Shown here: in pieces, positions 18,101 to 25,793 of the stretch
How positions within the stretch are numbered: the first letter of the stretch is position 1
Layout: the number at the start of each line of letters is the position of its first letter
NCBI GenBank assembly: GCA_964535575.1
Contig: CAZHTC010000010.1
Coordinates: forward strand, 10,077-74,076
Reading direction: 5' to 3'
Source: JAGPCK01 sp964535575
GTDB lineage: Bacteria; Bacteroidota; Bacteroidia; UKL13-3
Length of the DNA: 64,000 bases
Translations under genes and position numbers: made by a program
Notes under the pieces: generated by a model
The model's database searches: none
Told to the model about the DNA's origin: nothing
The model's input: only the letters and a program-made list of their open reading frames with translations

Positions 18101-18764
18101 GGAAGAGTGGGATAAAATGAAGCAATTGAATTACGAAAAGGAAGTAGTGGGGATGTTTATTACGGGTCATCCGCTCGATGATTTCAGAATGGAAATTCAG
18201 CAGTTTTGCCGCCATTCACTCAGTGAGTTAAAAGAATTGAAACAACTTCGAAACAAGGATATTACCATTGCCGGTATCGTTACCAACGTAATTGAGGGAA
18301 TCTCTAAAAACGGAAAACCTTACGGGAGGTTTATGCTTGAAGATTATACCGATACTTTTGAATTTGCCCTTTTCGGGGAAGATTTTGCCAAGTATAAACC
18401 ATTTATGACTCAGGGTTGGTTTTTATTCATAAAGGGCAAAGTACAAACCCGCTGGAACAATGAAAATGAATTAGAATTCAGAATAAACAACATACAACTT
18501 TTGTCAGAGTTAAAGGACAAAATGGTAAAATCTGTCACCTTAAATATTGATGTGAAAAAAGTTGACAGTACATTGGTAGATAATTTACAGAAACTTTTCG
18601 ACAGCCATAAAGGGAATTGTACACTGCGTATGAATCTGTTGGATAGCGATAAAAAGTGGATGGTGAACGGTTTATCTAAGAAATACCGGATAAATCTGGA
18701 TAATGAGGTGATAAAAACTTTTGAGCAAATGGAAATAAGATACCAATTTAGTCAGGCACAATAA
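15186..18764 (+). CDS. dnaE: DNA polymerase III subunit alpha
   Basis: The replicative polymerase catalytic subunit, 1,192 residues, normal for DnaE. An N-terminal PHP domain (FSHLHVHTQYSLLDG, ITDHGNMFG) precedes the palm, whose catalytic aspartates are in PDIDTDFDD (about 412-418). VGPGRGSAAGS, FQFESPGMQKYL and the helix-hairpin-helix region (RFGLGAVKGVGEAAV) follow, with an OB-fold domain near 985-1085 (ITIAGIVTNVIEGISKNGK). The ATG at 15186 gives the expected MQFSHLHVHT start. trxA lies 54 bases downstream and may be cotranscribed. Confidence 0.97.
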   Translation: MQFSHLHVHTQYSLLDGASDISKMLKKAKADNMPACAITDHGNMFGVFSFVAEANKQGIKPIVGCEFYVVEDRHKRQFTKEDKDKRYHQLLLAKNAEGYRNLVKLCSLGYMDGLYGKYPRVDKELILKYHSGLIATTCCLGAMVPQTIMRKGEVEAEKEFKWWLDLFGEDYYIELQRHDLKEQDQVNEVLLKFAVKYNVKVIASNDSHYINEEDANAHDILLCINTGEKQSTPTLKEFADDDVSAKGKRFAFPNNQFYFKTTEEMKALFHDVPQAIDNTNEIVGKIESLKLKQDILLPHFPVPPEFASQDDYLESITWQGARERYRDITPEIEERIKFELHTIRTMGFAGYFLIVSDFIKAGRNLGVFVGPGRGSAAGSVVAYCIGITNIDPIKYNLLFERFLNPDRKSMPDIDTDFDDEGRQKVIDYVVEKYGKNQVAQIVTYGTMAAKSSIKDVARVMDLPLQESNMLAKLVPDKPGTELDRVMNAPIDGEKGLREKEAYQNEDIENIKKLREIAKGNDLQARVLKEALILEGSVRGTGLHAAGIIIAPKDLSEIIPVATSKETELLITQYEGSIIEDAGVIKMDFLGLKTLTIIRDALNLIKQNHNLEIDIDTIPLDDSKTLELYQRGETNGTFQFESPGMQKYLKELKPDRFEDLIAMNALYRPGPIAYIPNFIARKHGREAITYDLPDMKEYLEDTYGITVYQEQVMLLSQKLGGFSKGDADVLRKAMGKKDRATLDKMKSKFMDGAQEKGHPADKLEKIWTDWEAFAQYAFNKSHSTCYAFVAYQTAYLKAHYPGEYMSAVLTNNLGNIDKITFFMEECKRSGIPVLGPDINESYVQFAVNKKGEIRFGLGAVKGVGEAAVQAIIEERDKNGPFKSIFDLTKRVNLRAVNKKTIEALTFAGGFDCFHGVHRAQYIKVPENEEMNIIEKAIRYGNAVQNHEADSQQSLFGGGGSGASDIPEPAIPITEEWDKMKQLNYEKEVVGMFITGHPLDDFRMEIQQFCRHSLSELKELKQLRNKDITIAGIVTNVIEGISKNGKPYGRFMLEDYTDTFEFALFGEDFAKYKPFMTQGWFLFIKGKVQTRWNNENELEFRINNIQLLSELKDKMVKSVTLNIDVKKVDSTLVDNLQKLFDSHKGNCTLRMNLLDSDKKWMVNGLSKKYRINLDNEVIKTFEQMEIRYQFSQAQ

Positions 18765-18818
18765 TTGAAAACAAGGCACAGCATTTAAAAATTAATCATT
18801 TAAAAAAATATAAAACAA

Positions 18819-19139
18819 ATGGCAATAGAAATAACCGACAGCAACTTCGAGGAAGTGGTGCTGAAATCAGACAAACCGGTACTCATTGATTTTTGGGCAG
18901 AGTGGTGTGGCCCATGTCGTATGATTGGCCCTATAGTAGAAGAGCTGGCTAATGAATACGATGGCAAAGCCGTAATAGGAAAACTAAATGTTGACCATAA
19001 CCCCAAAGTGGCCACCGAGTATGGTATCATGAGCATTCCCGCTTTATTGTTTTTTAAAGGCGGACAGGTGGTAGACAAACAAGTGGGTGCCGTACCTAAA
19101 CATATTCTTGCCAATAAACTGCAGGCACAGGTAGGATAA
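18819..19139 (+). CDS. trxA: Thioredoxin
   Basis: A 106-residue cytoplasmic dithiol-disulfide oxidoreductase. The active site WCGPC is at residues 29-33 in FWAEWCGPCRMIGP, the structural Asp and cis-proline are present (SIPALLFFKGGQ), and the length is that of classical TrxA. There is no signal peptide. A GAAA-loop terminator follows the stop by about 20 bases. Confidence 0.97.
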   Translation: MAIEITDSNFEEVVLKSDKPVLIDFWAEWCGPCRMIGPIVEELANEYDGKAVIGKLNVDHNPKVATEYGIMSIPALLFFKGGQVVDKQVGAVPKHILANKLQAQVG

Positions 19140-19160
19140 TCTGAAAAATATTTTTTCTGA

Positions 19161-19190
19161 AAGGCTGTTAAGAAATTAACGGCCTTTTTT
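19161..19190. terminator. Terminator shared by trxA and the convergent DUF2061 gene
   Basis: An 11-bp stem (AAGGCTGTTAA/TTAACGGCCTT, one wobble) with a GAAA tetraloop, followed on the plus strand by a run of T. It touches the stop of the minus-strand gene at 19189 and has an A-rich left side, so it could serve both directions. Confidence 0.88.
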
Positions 19191-19620
19191 ATTTTCTCCC
19201 AAACCACTTTCTAACGGTACCTAAAGGCAGACGTGCCCAGGCTCGTTCGTGCAGGTAGTAGAGCACAATTTTGGTGAGCAGTTCGGTACCGCCAATTTTT
19301 AAACCGGTTAACGGATTTCCGGTGATGAGGGTGGCCAGCACGATGGTATCCATAGTTCCTACAATCCGCCAGCTAATGGCTTTAATCACTGATACACGTG
19401 GTGTTTGGCTCCATTGGTATTTACGCAGCAGCCATACCCAAAACCTTTCGTGGCCATAATAAAGGGCCATTTTGGTAAGCAGTTCGCTGAAACCAATAGA
19501 CAATGCTTTAAATTGCCCGCCCTCGCCAATAATCAACCACGAAACAATAATGGTATCAATGGTTCCGATAATGCGCCAGGAGATGCTTTTAAGAATGCTG
19601 CGGTAATGAGATTCGTGCAA
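19189..19620 (-). CDS. Membrane protein with two tandem DUF2061 domains
   Basis: Two copies of DUF2061, each with the signature SISWRIIGTIDT / AISWRIVGTMDT and closing LLTKMALYYGHERFW / LLTKIVLYYLHERAW, about 70 residues apart. Each copy has two hydrophobic segments. DUF2061 proteins are small inner-membrane proteins of unknown role, often single-domain. The frame opens at a GTG at 19707, but its first codons are made of a dispersed repeat sequence, and a TATCTTTG -7 box (minus strand, 19643-19636) lies inside it. I therefore prefer the TTG at 19620, giving 143 residues beginning with HESHYRSILKSI; a TTG at 19638 is possible. Confidence 0.8.
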   Translation of the reverse strand: MHESHYRSILKSISWRIIGTIDTIIVSWLIIGEGGQFKALSIGFSELLTKMALYYGHERFWVWLLRKYQWSQTPRVSVIKAISWRIVGTMDTIVLATLITGNPLTGLKIGGTELLTKIVLYYLHERAWARLPLGTVRKWFGRK

Positions 19621-19635
19621 AGAGTAAAATTTGGG

Positions 19636-19643
19636 CAAAGATA
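19636..19643 (-). promoter_or_regulatory. -7 box for the DUF2061 gene
   Basis: TATCTTTG on the minus strand fits the Bacteroidota consensus TAnnTTTG. Transcription would start near 19630, about 10 bases before the preferred TTG start. No convincing -33 element was seen. Confidence 0.45.
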
Positions 19644-19683
19644 GTAAAATAGAAACCGGGATAGAAGAGTTGCCAAAGACAAA

Positions 19684-19727
19684 CTCACAATTTCGCAAAC
19701 TCACCACTTACAATTTCACCACCTTTT
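19684..19727. repeat. Dispersed CACAAACTCACCACTT-type repeat, copy 1
   Basis: A short tract made of alternating CACAAACTCAC, CAATTT and CACCACTT words. The same words occur twice at 24687-24783. It sits between the DUF2061 and DUF58 genes. Confidence 0.6.
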
Positions 19728-19752
19728 CCCCAAATCCCTTAGTTTTGTACAG

Positions 19753-20667
19753 ATGGCCGATATAAAATTGGATACCGAGCATTTATTGCAGACAGGCAAC
19801 CTGGAGTTACTGGCACAACAGGTAATTGAAGGATTTATCACCGGTTTGCATAAAAGTCCTTATCACGGTTTCTCGGTTGAGTTTGCAGAGCACAGGTTGT
19901 ACAATACCGGAGAATCTACCCGGCATATCGATTGGAAACTTTTTGCCCGTACTGAGAGACTTTTTACCAAACGTTACGAAGAAGAAACCAACCTGCGCTG
20001 TTACATGGCTATTGATAGCAGCTCATCCATGTTTTTTCCAAAGGAAGGATTGAGTAAAATAGGATTCAGTGTATATGCAGCGGCCTCCCTCATTCAGTTA
20101 TTGAGTAAACAGCGGGACGCTTCGGGAATTTGCTTATTCGATGAGCAAATCAACTACCTTTCGGAGGCACGTGCCACCGGTGTACACCGCAGACTATTAT
20201 TTAGCCGCATGGAGGAGCTTTTGCAAAAAGCACCGGAAAACAAACAAAGCAATATTGCCAAAGTATTGCATGAACTGTCGGAGAGTATTCATAAGCGCAG
20301 CATGGTAATGGTGTTTACAGATATGCTGGATAGTGCAGTGGACATCGATGAATTATTTTCGGCACTGCAACACCTCCGTTTTAATAAGCATGAAGTTATT
20401 TTATTTCATGTATCAGATAAAAAGCTGGAGAGTGAATTTAATTTTTCCAATCGTCCGCACATTTTTGTGGATATGGAAACGGGAGAGCGAATGAAATTGC
20501 AGCCGCAGGCCCTGCGCGAACAATACCTGAAAGCATGGGCAGCCTACAGGCAGGAGTTAATGACCCGCTGCCTGCAGTATAAAATTGATTTTGTAGAAGC
20601 CGAAGTAGGAACAGATTTTTCGCAGGTGCTATTGCCATTTGTAGTTAAAAGAGCCAAATTGTTTTAG
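19753..20667 (+). CDS. DUF58 domain protein (MoxR-associated type)
   Basis: A 304-residue protein of the DUF58 family. The family core is present: GFSVEFAEHRLYNTGESTRHIDWKLFARTERLF followed by a von Willebrand-like fold starting AIDSSSSMFFP and a second aspartate strand VMVFTDMLDS. Members are usually encoded with MoxR-type AAA+ ATPases and act in chaperone-like or envelope maturation complexes; here no MoxR gene is adjacent. There is no signal peptide. A TAGTTTTG box (19740-19747) ends 5 bases before the ATG, suggesting a leaderless transcript. ispE starts 1 base after the stop, so the two are coupled. Confidence 0.93.
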   Translation: MADIKLDTEHLLQTGNLELLAQQVIEGFITGLHKSPYHGFSVEFAEHRLYNTGESTRHIDWKLFARTERLFTKRYEEETNLRCYMAIDSSSSMFFPKEGLSKIGFSVYAAASLIQLLSKQRDASGICLFDEQINYLSEARATGVHRRLLFSRMEELLQKAPENKQSNIAKVLHELSESIHKRSMVMVFTDMLDSAVDIDELFSALQHLRFNKHEVILFHVSDKKLESEFNFSNRPHIFVDMETGERMKLQPQALREQYLKAWAAYRQELMTRCLQYKIDFVEAEVGTDFSQVLLPFVVKRAKLF

Positions 20668-20668
20668 T

Positions 20669-21499
20669 ATGCTCACATTTCCTAATTGTAAAATAAATCT
20701 TGGGCTTCATGTAATCAATAAAAGGCCCGATGGTTTTCATAATATTGAAACGGTATTTTATCCGGTGCAGTGGCAGGATGCGCTTGAGGTGATTGAAAAC
20801 AAATACCCAAAAAAAACGAAGGTGGTTTTTACGCCTTCGGGATTAACAATTGACGGAAGGACCGAGGATAACTTATGCGTGCGTGCTTATAATTTGCTCG
20901 ATGCTGATTTTGATTTACCCCCGGTAAAAATTTACCTGCGAAAAAATATTCCTATGGGTGCCGGATTGGGAGGAGGCTCGGCCGATGCCGCATGTACCAT
21001 CAAACTGTTGAATGAAAAATTTGAGTTAAAATTAACAGGTGCCCAAATGCGAAACTATGCTGTAAAGTTGGGCAGCGACTGTGCTGTATTCATAGATAAT
21101 AAACCTGTATTTGCCTATGGCAGGGGCGAAAAATTTAAACCGGTAGCGGTTGATTTAAAGGGATGGTTTATTGCTGTGGTACATCCCGGCATTCATGTAA
21201 GTACTGCCGATGCCTATGCCGGTGTACAAAAGCGGGGAAAAACAGAAGGAGCCGGACAATTGCAACAGCAAATACTGCTTCCGGTGAGTAAATGGAAAAG
21301 GGTACTTGAAAATGATTTTGAACATTCGGTATTTCAAAAACATAAATCCATTGGCCACCTTAAACAAAAAATGTACGATGCGGGTGCAGTTTATGCAGCT
21401 ATGAGCGGGAGTGGTTCAGCGGTATTCGGATTGTTTAAAGAAGAACCAAGGCTCACGACTGCCATGAAGAAAATGAGGTTTTATACAGGTAAATTATAA
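20669..21499 (+). CDS. ispE: 4-diphosphocytidyl-2-C-methyl-D-erythritol kinase
   Basis: A GHMP kinase of the MEP isoprenoid pathway that phosphorylates CDP-methylerythritol with ATP. Its 276 residues begin with the family motif FPNCKINLGLHVINKRPDGFHNIET. The ATP loop PMGAGLGGGSADAA (about 93-106), SDCAVF and the C-terminal GSGSAVFGLF are all present. The ATG follows the DUF58 stop by a single base. Confidence 0.96.
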   Translation: MLTFPNCKINLGLHVINKRPDGFHNIETVFYPVQWQDALEVIENKYPKKTKVVFTPSGLTIDGRTEDNLCVRAYNLLDADFDLPPVKIYLRKNIPMGAGLGGGSADAACTIKLLNEKFELKLTGAQMRNYAVKLGSDCAVFIDNKPVFAYGRGEKFKPVAVDLKGWFIAVVHPGIHVSTADAYAGVQKRGKTEGAGQLQQQILLPVSKWKRVLENDFEHSVFQKHKSIGHLKQKMYDAGAVYAAMSGSGSAVFGLFKEEPRLTTAMKKMRFYTGKL

Positions 21500-21529
21500 A
21501 TTATGGGGGGTAATGAATCGTTGCGAAAA

Positions 21530-21558
21530 TTTCACGCAAAGGCGCAAAGCCCGCAAAG
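21530..21558. repeat. Left CGCAAAG repeat flanking the GxxExxY gene
   Basis: A 29-base stretch starting TTTCACGCAAAG and continuing with further GCAAAG words. Its first 12 bases are the exact reverse complement of 22045-22056 on the other side of the GxxExxY gene. Confidence 0.75.
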
Positions 21559-21567
21559 TTTCGGACT

Positions 21568-21945
21568 ATGACAGAAAATGAAGTATCGAAGGTTTTAGTA
21601 GACATTTTTCTTAATGTTCATCGGGAATTAGGACCCGGACTTCTTGAATCAGTTTATGAGGAAGTAATAGCATTTGAATTATTGGAGCGTAATTTAAGTT
21701 TCACCCGGCAACAAGGGATTCAGGCGAGGTATAAAGGACGCGAATTGGATTTAGGTTTCAGAGCTGATATCATTGTTGAAGATAAAGTAATCATAGAGGT
21801 TAAATCTGTTGAAGTTTTAGCTCCAGTGCATCATAAACAATTGTTAACCTACTTGAGACTTGCAGATAAAAGGCTGGGATTACTGGTGAATTTTAATGTG
21901 GAATTGATTAAAAATGGGATATTCAGAATTGTCAATAAATTGTGA
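21568..21945 (+). CDS. GxxExxY family protein
   Basis: A 125-residue member of the GxxExxY family (TIGR04256), named for the motif seen here as GPGLLESVYEE. A PD-(D/E)XK-like arrangement is visible downstream: FRADIIVEDKVIIEVKSVE, with Asp, Glu and Lys in the usual nuclease-fold spacing, so a DNA- or RNA-related role is likely; activity has not been shown for the family as far as I know. It is bracketed by inverted CGCAAAG repeats, a setting common for this family and suggesting a mobile or repeat-associated unit inserted between ispE and hutI. Confidence 0.92.
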   Translation: MTENEVSKVLVDIFLNVHRELGPGLLESVYEEVIAFELLERNLSFTRQQGIQARYKGRELDLGFRADIIVEDKVIIEVKSVEVLAPVHHKQLLTYLRLADKRLGLLVNFNVELIKNGIFRIVNKL

Positions 21946-22027
21946 ATCTTTGTGTTTTAGAATGAGGTATTTCAGGCATGGGAGCAAAGCCAGCGAAGAG
22001 CAGAATAAAAATGAAGGAATAAACAAT

Positions 22028-22056
22028 CTTTGCGCCTTAGCGAGCTTTGCGTGAAA
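22028..22056. repeat. Right CGCAAAG repeat flanking the GxxExxY gene
   Basis: A 29-base counterpart in inverted orientation, ending CTTTGCGTGAAA. The outer 12 bases match the left copy perfectly; the inner parts share the GCAAAG word but not the exact order. Confidence 0.75.
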
Positions 22057-22097
22057 CCATTTCATCAAAGGTTAGATATTATTAAATTTACGAAATC

Positions 22098-23360
22098 ATG
22101 AACATACTCATTAAACATATAAAACAACTGATTGCAATAGATAATTTCCCCATTGACAGAAGAGCGGGAAGGCAAATGTCGGAAATGAACGTGCTGGTAG
22201 ATGCCTTTTTGTATATAGAGCACGGAAAAATTGCGGCCTTCGGGAGTATGCGCGATTTTAAACCGGAAATCATTAGGGAACACGGAGCCATTAAAGAAAT
22301 AGATGCCACGGGGCGTGTGGTGATGCCAACATTTGTAGATGCACATACGCATATTGTTTTTGCAGCCACCCGCGAAGAAGAATTTGTGATGCGTATAAAA
22401 GGGATGAGTTACGAAGAAATTGCTCAAAAGGGCGGAGGTATCCTCAATTCCTCCCGAAGGTTACAGGCTATGGGCGAAGATGAATTGTACCATTCGGCAC
22501 TGGAACGTCTTTGGGAAGTGATAAAGCAGGGTACAGGTGCCATTGAGATTAAAAGCGGTTACGGACTTACCCTGAAAGATGAACTCAAGATGTTGCGGGT
22601 AATTAAACGACTGAAAGAGGTTTCTCCCATTCCGGTGCGGGCCAATTTTTTGGGCGCACACGCCATTCCATTAGAGTACAAAGAAAACCGGCAGGGGTAT
22701 ATTGATTTAATCATTAAGGAGATGCTGCCACGTATTGCCGAACACCAACTGGCAGATTACTGTGATGTGTTTTGCGATCAGGGCTTTTTTACTCCAGTGG
22801 AAACAGATACCATTTTAAAAGCGGCAGCCAAACATGGCCTCAAAGCAAAAATTCACGGAAACGAGCTTGGTTATTCGGGAGGGGTGCAGGTAGCAGTAAA
22901 AAATCATGCGCTTAGTGTGGATCATTTGGAGTATTGCGGAAACGAAGAAATAGAATGCCTGCGAAATTCAACCACTATGCCTATGGCATTGCCCGGCTGT
23001 TCCTTTTTTCTGGGGATTCCTTTTGCCCCGGTACGCAAAATGATTGATGCAGGTTTGCCTGTTGCATTGGCTTCTGATTATAATCCTGGCAGTTCGCCCA
23101 GCGGACGTATGAGTTTTGTGTTGTCATTAGCCTGCGCCCGCATGAAACTTACTCCTGAAGAAGCCATTCACGCCACTACCATCAATGCTGCGGCAGCCAT
23201 TCAAATGAGCGATACCCACGGTAGCATTGCAATTGGAAAGGCCGGAAGTGTAATTATCACCAAGCCTATTCCTTCTTTCCATTTTATTCCTTACAATTTC
23301 GGGAGCGACTGTATTGAAGAAGTGATTATAAATGGAGCAGTGGCTAAAAGGAGGGAGTAA
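22098..23360 (+). CDS. hutI: Imidazolonepropionase
   Basis: Third enzyme of histidine breakdown, hydrolysing 4-imidazolone-5-propanoate to N-formimino-L-glutamate. The 420 residues show the amidohydrolase metal site VDAHTHIVF, the HutI-specific FVMRIKGMSYEEIAQKGGGI, IEIKSGYGL, the helix with KIHGNELG and the final metal aspartate in ALASDYNPGSSPS. The other hut genes are not in the window. The last 17 bases overlap the 3' end of the convergent photolyase gene. Confidence 0.96.
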   Translation: MNILIKHIKQLIAIDNFPIDRRAGRQMSEMNVLVDAFLYIEHGKIAAFGSMRDFKPEIIREHGAIKEIDATGRVVMPTFVDAHTHIVFAATREEEFVMRIKGMSYEEIAQKGGGILNSSRRLQAMGEDELYHSALERLWEVIKQGTGAIEIKSGYGLTLKDELKMLRVIKRLKEVSPIPVRANFLGAHAIPLEYKENRQGYIDLIIKEMLPRIAEHQLADYCDVFCDQGFFTPVETDTILKAAAKHGLKAKIHGNELGYSGGVQVAVKNHALSVDHLEYCGNEEIECLRNSTTMPMALPGCSFFLGIPFAPVRKMIDAGLPVALASDYNPGSSPSGRMSFVLSLACARMKLTPEEAIHATTINAAAAIQMSDTHGSIAIGKAGSVIITKPIPSFHFIPYNFGSDCIEEVIINGAVAKRRE

Positions 23361-24672
23361 ATTTTGTAGTCGCTAATCCTTCTTTATACACCTTCAGGCA
23401 GCGGTCTCTGGCCATGCTGTGTTCTACCACAGGTTTAATATATGAAGGGGTGTTGTATTCGGTTACCCATTTTTTTATGTACAGATAATCCTTATCAAAC
23501 TTCTCTGTTTGCAAGGCCGGATTAAATACCCGGAAATAAGGTGCTGCATCGGTTCCGCATCCTGCCGCCCATTGCCAGCCTCCGTTGTTGGCAGCCAAAT
23601 CAAAATCCAATAATTTATGGGCAAAGTAAGCTTCGCCCCATCGCCAGTCTATCAATAAATGTTTGGTGAGAAAACTGGCAGTAATCATTCGTACCCGGTT
23701 ATGCATAAAACCGGTTGTATTCAATTCCCGCATGCCGGCATCTACTATGGGGTAGCCTGTTTGCCCTTGGCACCAGCGTTCAAATTCTTCCGGGTTGTTT
23801 CTCCATTCAATTCGGTTGTATGCCGGTTTGAAAGCCCCTGTGGTTACATATGGGAAGTGCCACAAAATTTGCATATAAAATTCGCGCCATATCAATTCGT
23901 TCAGCCATGTTTCACTTAGCTGCTGCGCTTTATTCACCTTTTCTCTTATGCTTATTGTCCCAAACCTGAAATGTACACTGAGTTTGCTGGTACCTGCTAC
24001 CCATGGAAAATCCCGTTGTTCTTTATAGTGTTTTATAATTCCGGCAGTTGTTTGAGGCGGGGGAACCTGAATCGTGCTTTTTGAAAAATTCATTTCCCTA
24101 AGTGAAATGCCGGGAAGCGCTTTGGTTTGATAAAAATTTGAAAAATATTTTTCAGTCGGGTAACTTTTAAGGTAAAAGGGAGAAAGTTTTGCTTTCCATT
24201 TTTTACTGTAAGGCGTATAAACCGTGTAGGGTTTTCCATCGTCTTTTACTACTTCATCTTTTTCAAAAATACACTGGTCTTTGTAGGTATAAAACGGAAT
24301 CTGGCGTGAGGCAAGCAGGTTGTTTATTTCCTTATCGCGCTCATTGGCGTAAGGTTCGTAATCATGGTTGGTGTGCACTTCCTGAATATCGTATTCATTC
24401 AGCAATTGCTCCCATGCCGGCTTAGGGGTGTTGTATTTTATAATAAGCGATGAACCGAGTTGCTCTAATTTCTGTTGTATCTGTTGGAGGGTTTGATGAA
24501 TAAAACTTACCCGGGCATCTGCTCTGTCTTCAAGTTTATCGAGAATGTTTTTATCAAAAATAAATAAGGGTAAAACCGGAAATCCTCCTTTTAAGGCATG
24601 GAATAAAGCTGCCTGATCGTGCAACCGCAAATCTCTTCTTAGCCAAACAATACTTATTTTATCCTTTCCCAT
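23344..24672 (-). CDS. phrB: Deoxyribodipyrimidine photolyase (cryptochrome/photolyase family)
   Basis: A blue-light, FAD-dependent DNA repair enzyme of 442 residues. The N-terminal antenna-domain start SIVWLRRDLRLHDQAAL, the FAD-domain helices LNELIWREFYMQILWHFP and GMRELNTTGFMHNRVRM, and the DFDLAANNGGWQWAAGCGTDAAPYFR block with its electron-transfer tryptophans all match class I CPD photolyases; a photoreceptor role cannot be excluded. It shares orientation with the TIGR01777 gene and lies near a B12 light-sensing regulator, which fits light induction. Its 3' end overlaps hutI by 17 bases. Confidence 0.93.
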   Translation of the reverse strand: MGKDKISIVWLRRDLRLHDQAALFHALKGGFPVLPLFIFDKNILDKLEDRADARVSFIHQTLQQIQQKLEQLGSSLIIKYNTPKPAWEQLLNEYDIQEVHTNHDYEPYANERDKEINNLLASRQIPFYTYKDQCIFEKDEVVKDDGKPYTVYTPYSKKWKAKLSPFYLKSYPTEKYFSNFYQTKALPGISLREMNFSKSTIQVPPPQTTAGIIKHYKEQRDFPWVAGTSKLSVHFRFGTISIREKVNKAQQLSETWLNELIWREFYMQILWHFPYVTTGAFKPAYNRIEWRNNPEEFERWCQGQTGYPIVDAGMRELNTTGFMHNRVRMITASFLTKHLLIDWRWGEAYFAHKLLDFDLAANNGGWQWAAGCGTDAAPYFRVFNPALQTEKFDKDYLYIKKWVTEYNTPSYIKPVVEHSMARDRCLKVYKEGLATTKFTPSF

Positions 24673-24686
24673 AACAATAGCATCAT

Positions 24687-24783
24687 CACAAATTCACCAC
24701 CTCACAAACTCACGCTTCGGTAAACTCACGCTTCGGTAAACTCAGCGGGACAACCTAACAAATTCACCACTTCACAAACTCAC
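24687..24783. repeat. Dispersed CACAAATTCACCAC repeats, copies 2 and 3, with a 16-base tandem
   Basis: Two near-identical tracts (24687-24713 and 24758-24783) differ at one inner base (CACCACCTCAC against CACCACTTCAC). Between them the 16-base unit GCTTCGGTAAACTCAC occurs twice in tandem. Both share words with 19684-19727. They fill the gap between the photolyase start and the epimerase stop. Confidence 0.75.
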
Positions 24784-24803
24784 TTCTTCCTCAAAAGGTA
24801 TAA

Positions 24804-25721
24804 CTACTCAAGGATTAAATTGTTCAGCGAACTGTTTAAATCGGGGTATTTAAATTTAAATCCAGCTTCCCTTATCTTTTCGTTATTTACATATTGACTG
24901 GCTGTAAGGATATCGGCCATTTCGCCAAACAGAAGTTTTAGTGTCCATAAAGGAATAGGAGGCAGGAAGTGAGGTTTTTGAAGGCGCTGGGCAATATTGG
25001 CTACTATATCCCCGGCCGTGGCAGGTTCACTGGCTACCGCATTAAATGTACCTTCTGTTTGTTCATTTTCTATCAGGTAAATAATCATGTTGCAAAGGTC
25101 TTCCATGTGTATCCAGCTTTGATACTGATTTCCGGGAGAAGCAGGTGCACCCATCCACCATTTAATAAACTTTTTTATTCGCTTAAAATATCCTCCGCGC
25201 TGGCTTAGCACCAGTCCTATTCGAAGGATGGCCAGTTGTACGGTGTTTGATGTTGTCGATTTTATTTTTTCGGCCTCCTTTTCCCAATCGCTGCAAATGC
25301 GGGCCAGAAAATCATCACCCGGAGTGGAATCTTCAAATAAAATTTCATCGCTGCGTTCACCGTATATGCCTATGGCAGAAGCCGAGATAAGCTTTTTTAC
25401 CTTATGCCCGTGCTTTTTTATTTGGTCCACCAAAAGTTTTGTGCCGTTTATGCGGCTGTCATATATCTCCTTTTTTCGTTTTTCATTCCACCTTTTATCG
25501 GTAATTCCGGCACCCGAGAGATTAACCACCACCTGTGCATTTTCAAAAGCTTTGCCTTCAATATAGGATCGTTTTATATCCCATTCATAAATGTCAACAC
25601 CGGTATGTTTACGTGCACCTTTACGGCTCAAAAAGGATACTTTATACCCTCTTGCTTTTAACCTTTTGGCCAAAGAAGAGCCAATTAATCCGGATCCACC
25701 TGCAATTAAAATTTGTTTCAA
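24804..25721 (-). CDS. TIGR01777 family NAD-dependent epimerase-like protein
   Basis: A 305-residue short-chain-dehydrogenase-fold protein. The dinucleotide loop GGSGLIGSSLAKRL, VVNLSGAGITDKRWN, the SASAIGIYG strand, and the C-terminal DUF1731-like region (PLWTLKLLFGEMAD) are diagnostic of TIGR01777 (YfcH-like). The substrate is unknown for the family. The start is TTG at 25721, since no ATG precedes the conserved MKQILIAGG start. It is divergent from the MerR-B12 regulator and followed by the photolyase, a grouping seen with light-responsive genes. Confidence 0.92.
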   Translation of the reverse strand: MKQILIAGGSGLIGSSLAKRLKARGYKVSFLSRKGARKHTGVDIYEWDIKRSYIEGKAFENAQVVVNLSGAGITDKRWNEKRKKEIYDSRINGTKLLVDQIKKHGHKVKKLISASAIGIYGERSDEILFEDSTPGDDFLARICSDWEKEAEKIKSTTSNTVQLAILRIGLVLSQRGGYFKRIKKFIKWWMGAPASPGNQYQSWIHMEDLCNMIIYLIENEQTEGTFNAVASEPATAGDIVANIAQRLQKPHFLPPIPLWTLKLLFGEMADILTASQYVNNEKIREAGFKFKYPDLNSSLNNLILE

Positions 25722-25754
25722 AATATTTTTCGATTACCCCTAACCTAAAACAAA

Positions 25755-25779
25755 AAACAGCCTAAACTGTTTAAGTTTG
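25755..25779 (+). promoter_or_regulatory. Promoter with nested palindromes between the epimerase and MerR-B12 genes
   Basis: TAAGTTTG (25772-25779) fits the TAnnTTTG -7 box and precedes the regulator's TTG start by 14 bases. Two inverted repeats overlap it: AAACAG-N6-CTGTTT (25755-25772) and AAACT-N5-AGTTT (25764-25778). A MerR dimer bound here would cover the promoter, so autoregulation and control of the divergent epimerase-photolyase genes are likely. Confidence 0.55.
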
Positions 25780-25793
25780 TAAAATAAGTTGTT

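Noticed and set aside
24687..24783. Small CRISPR-like array
   Set aside because: Only two long copies with an internal tandem, no regular spacers and no cas genes.
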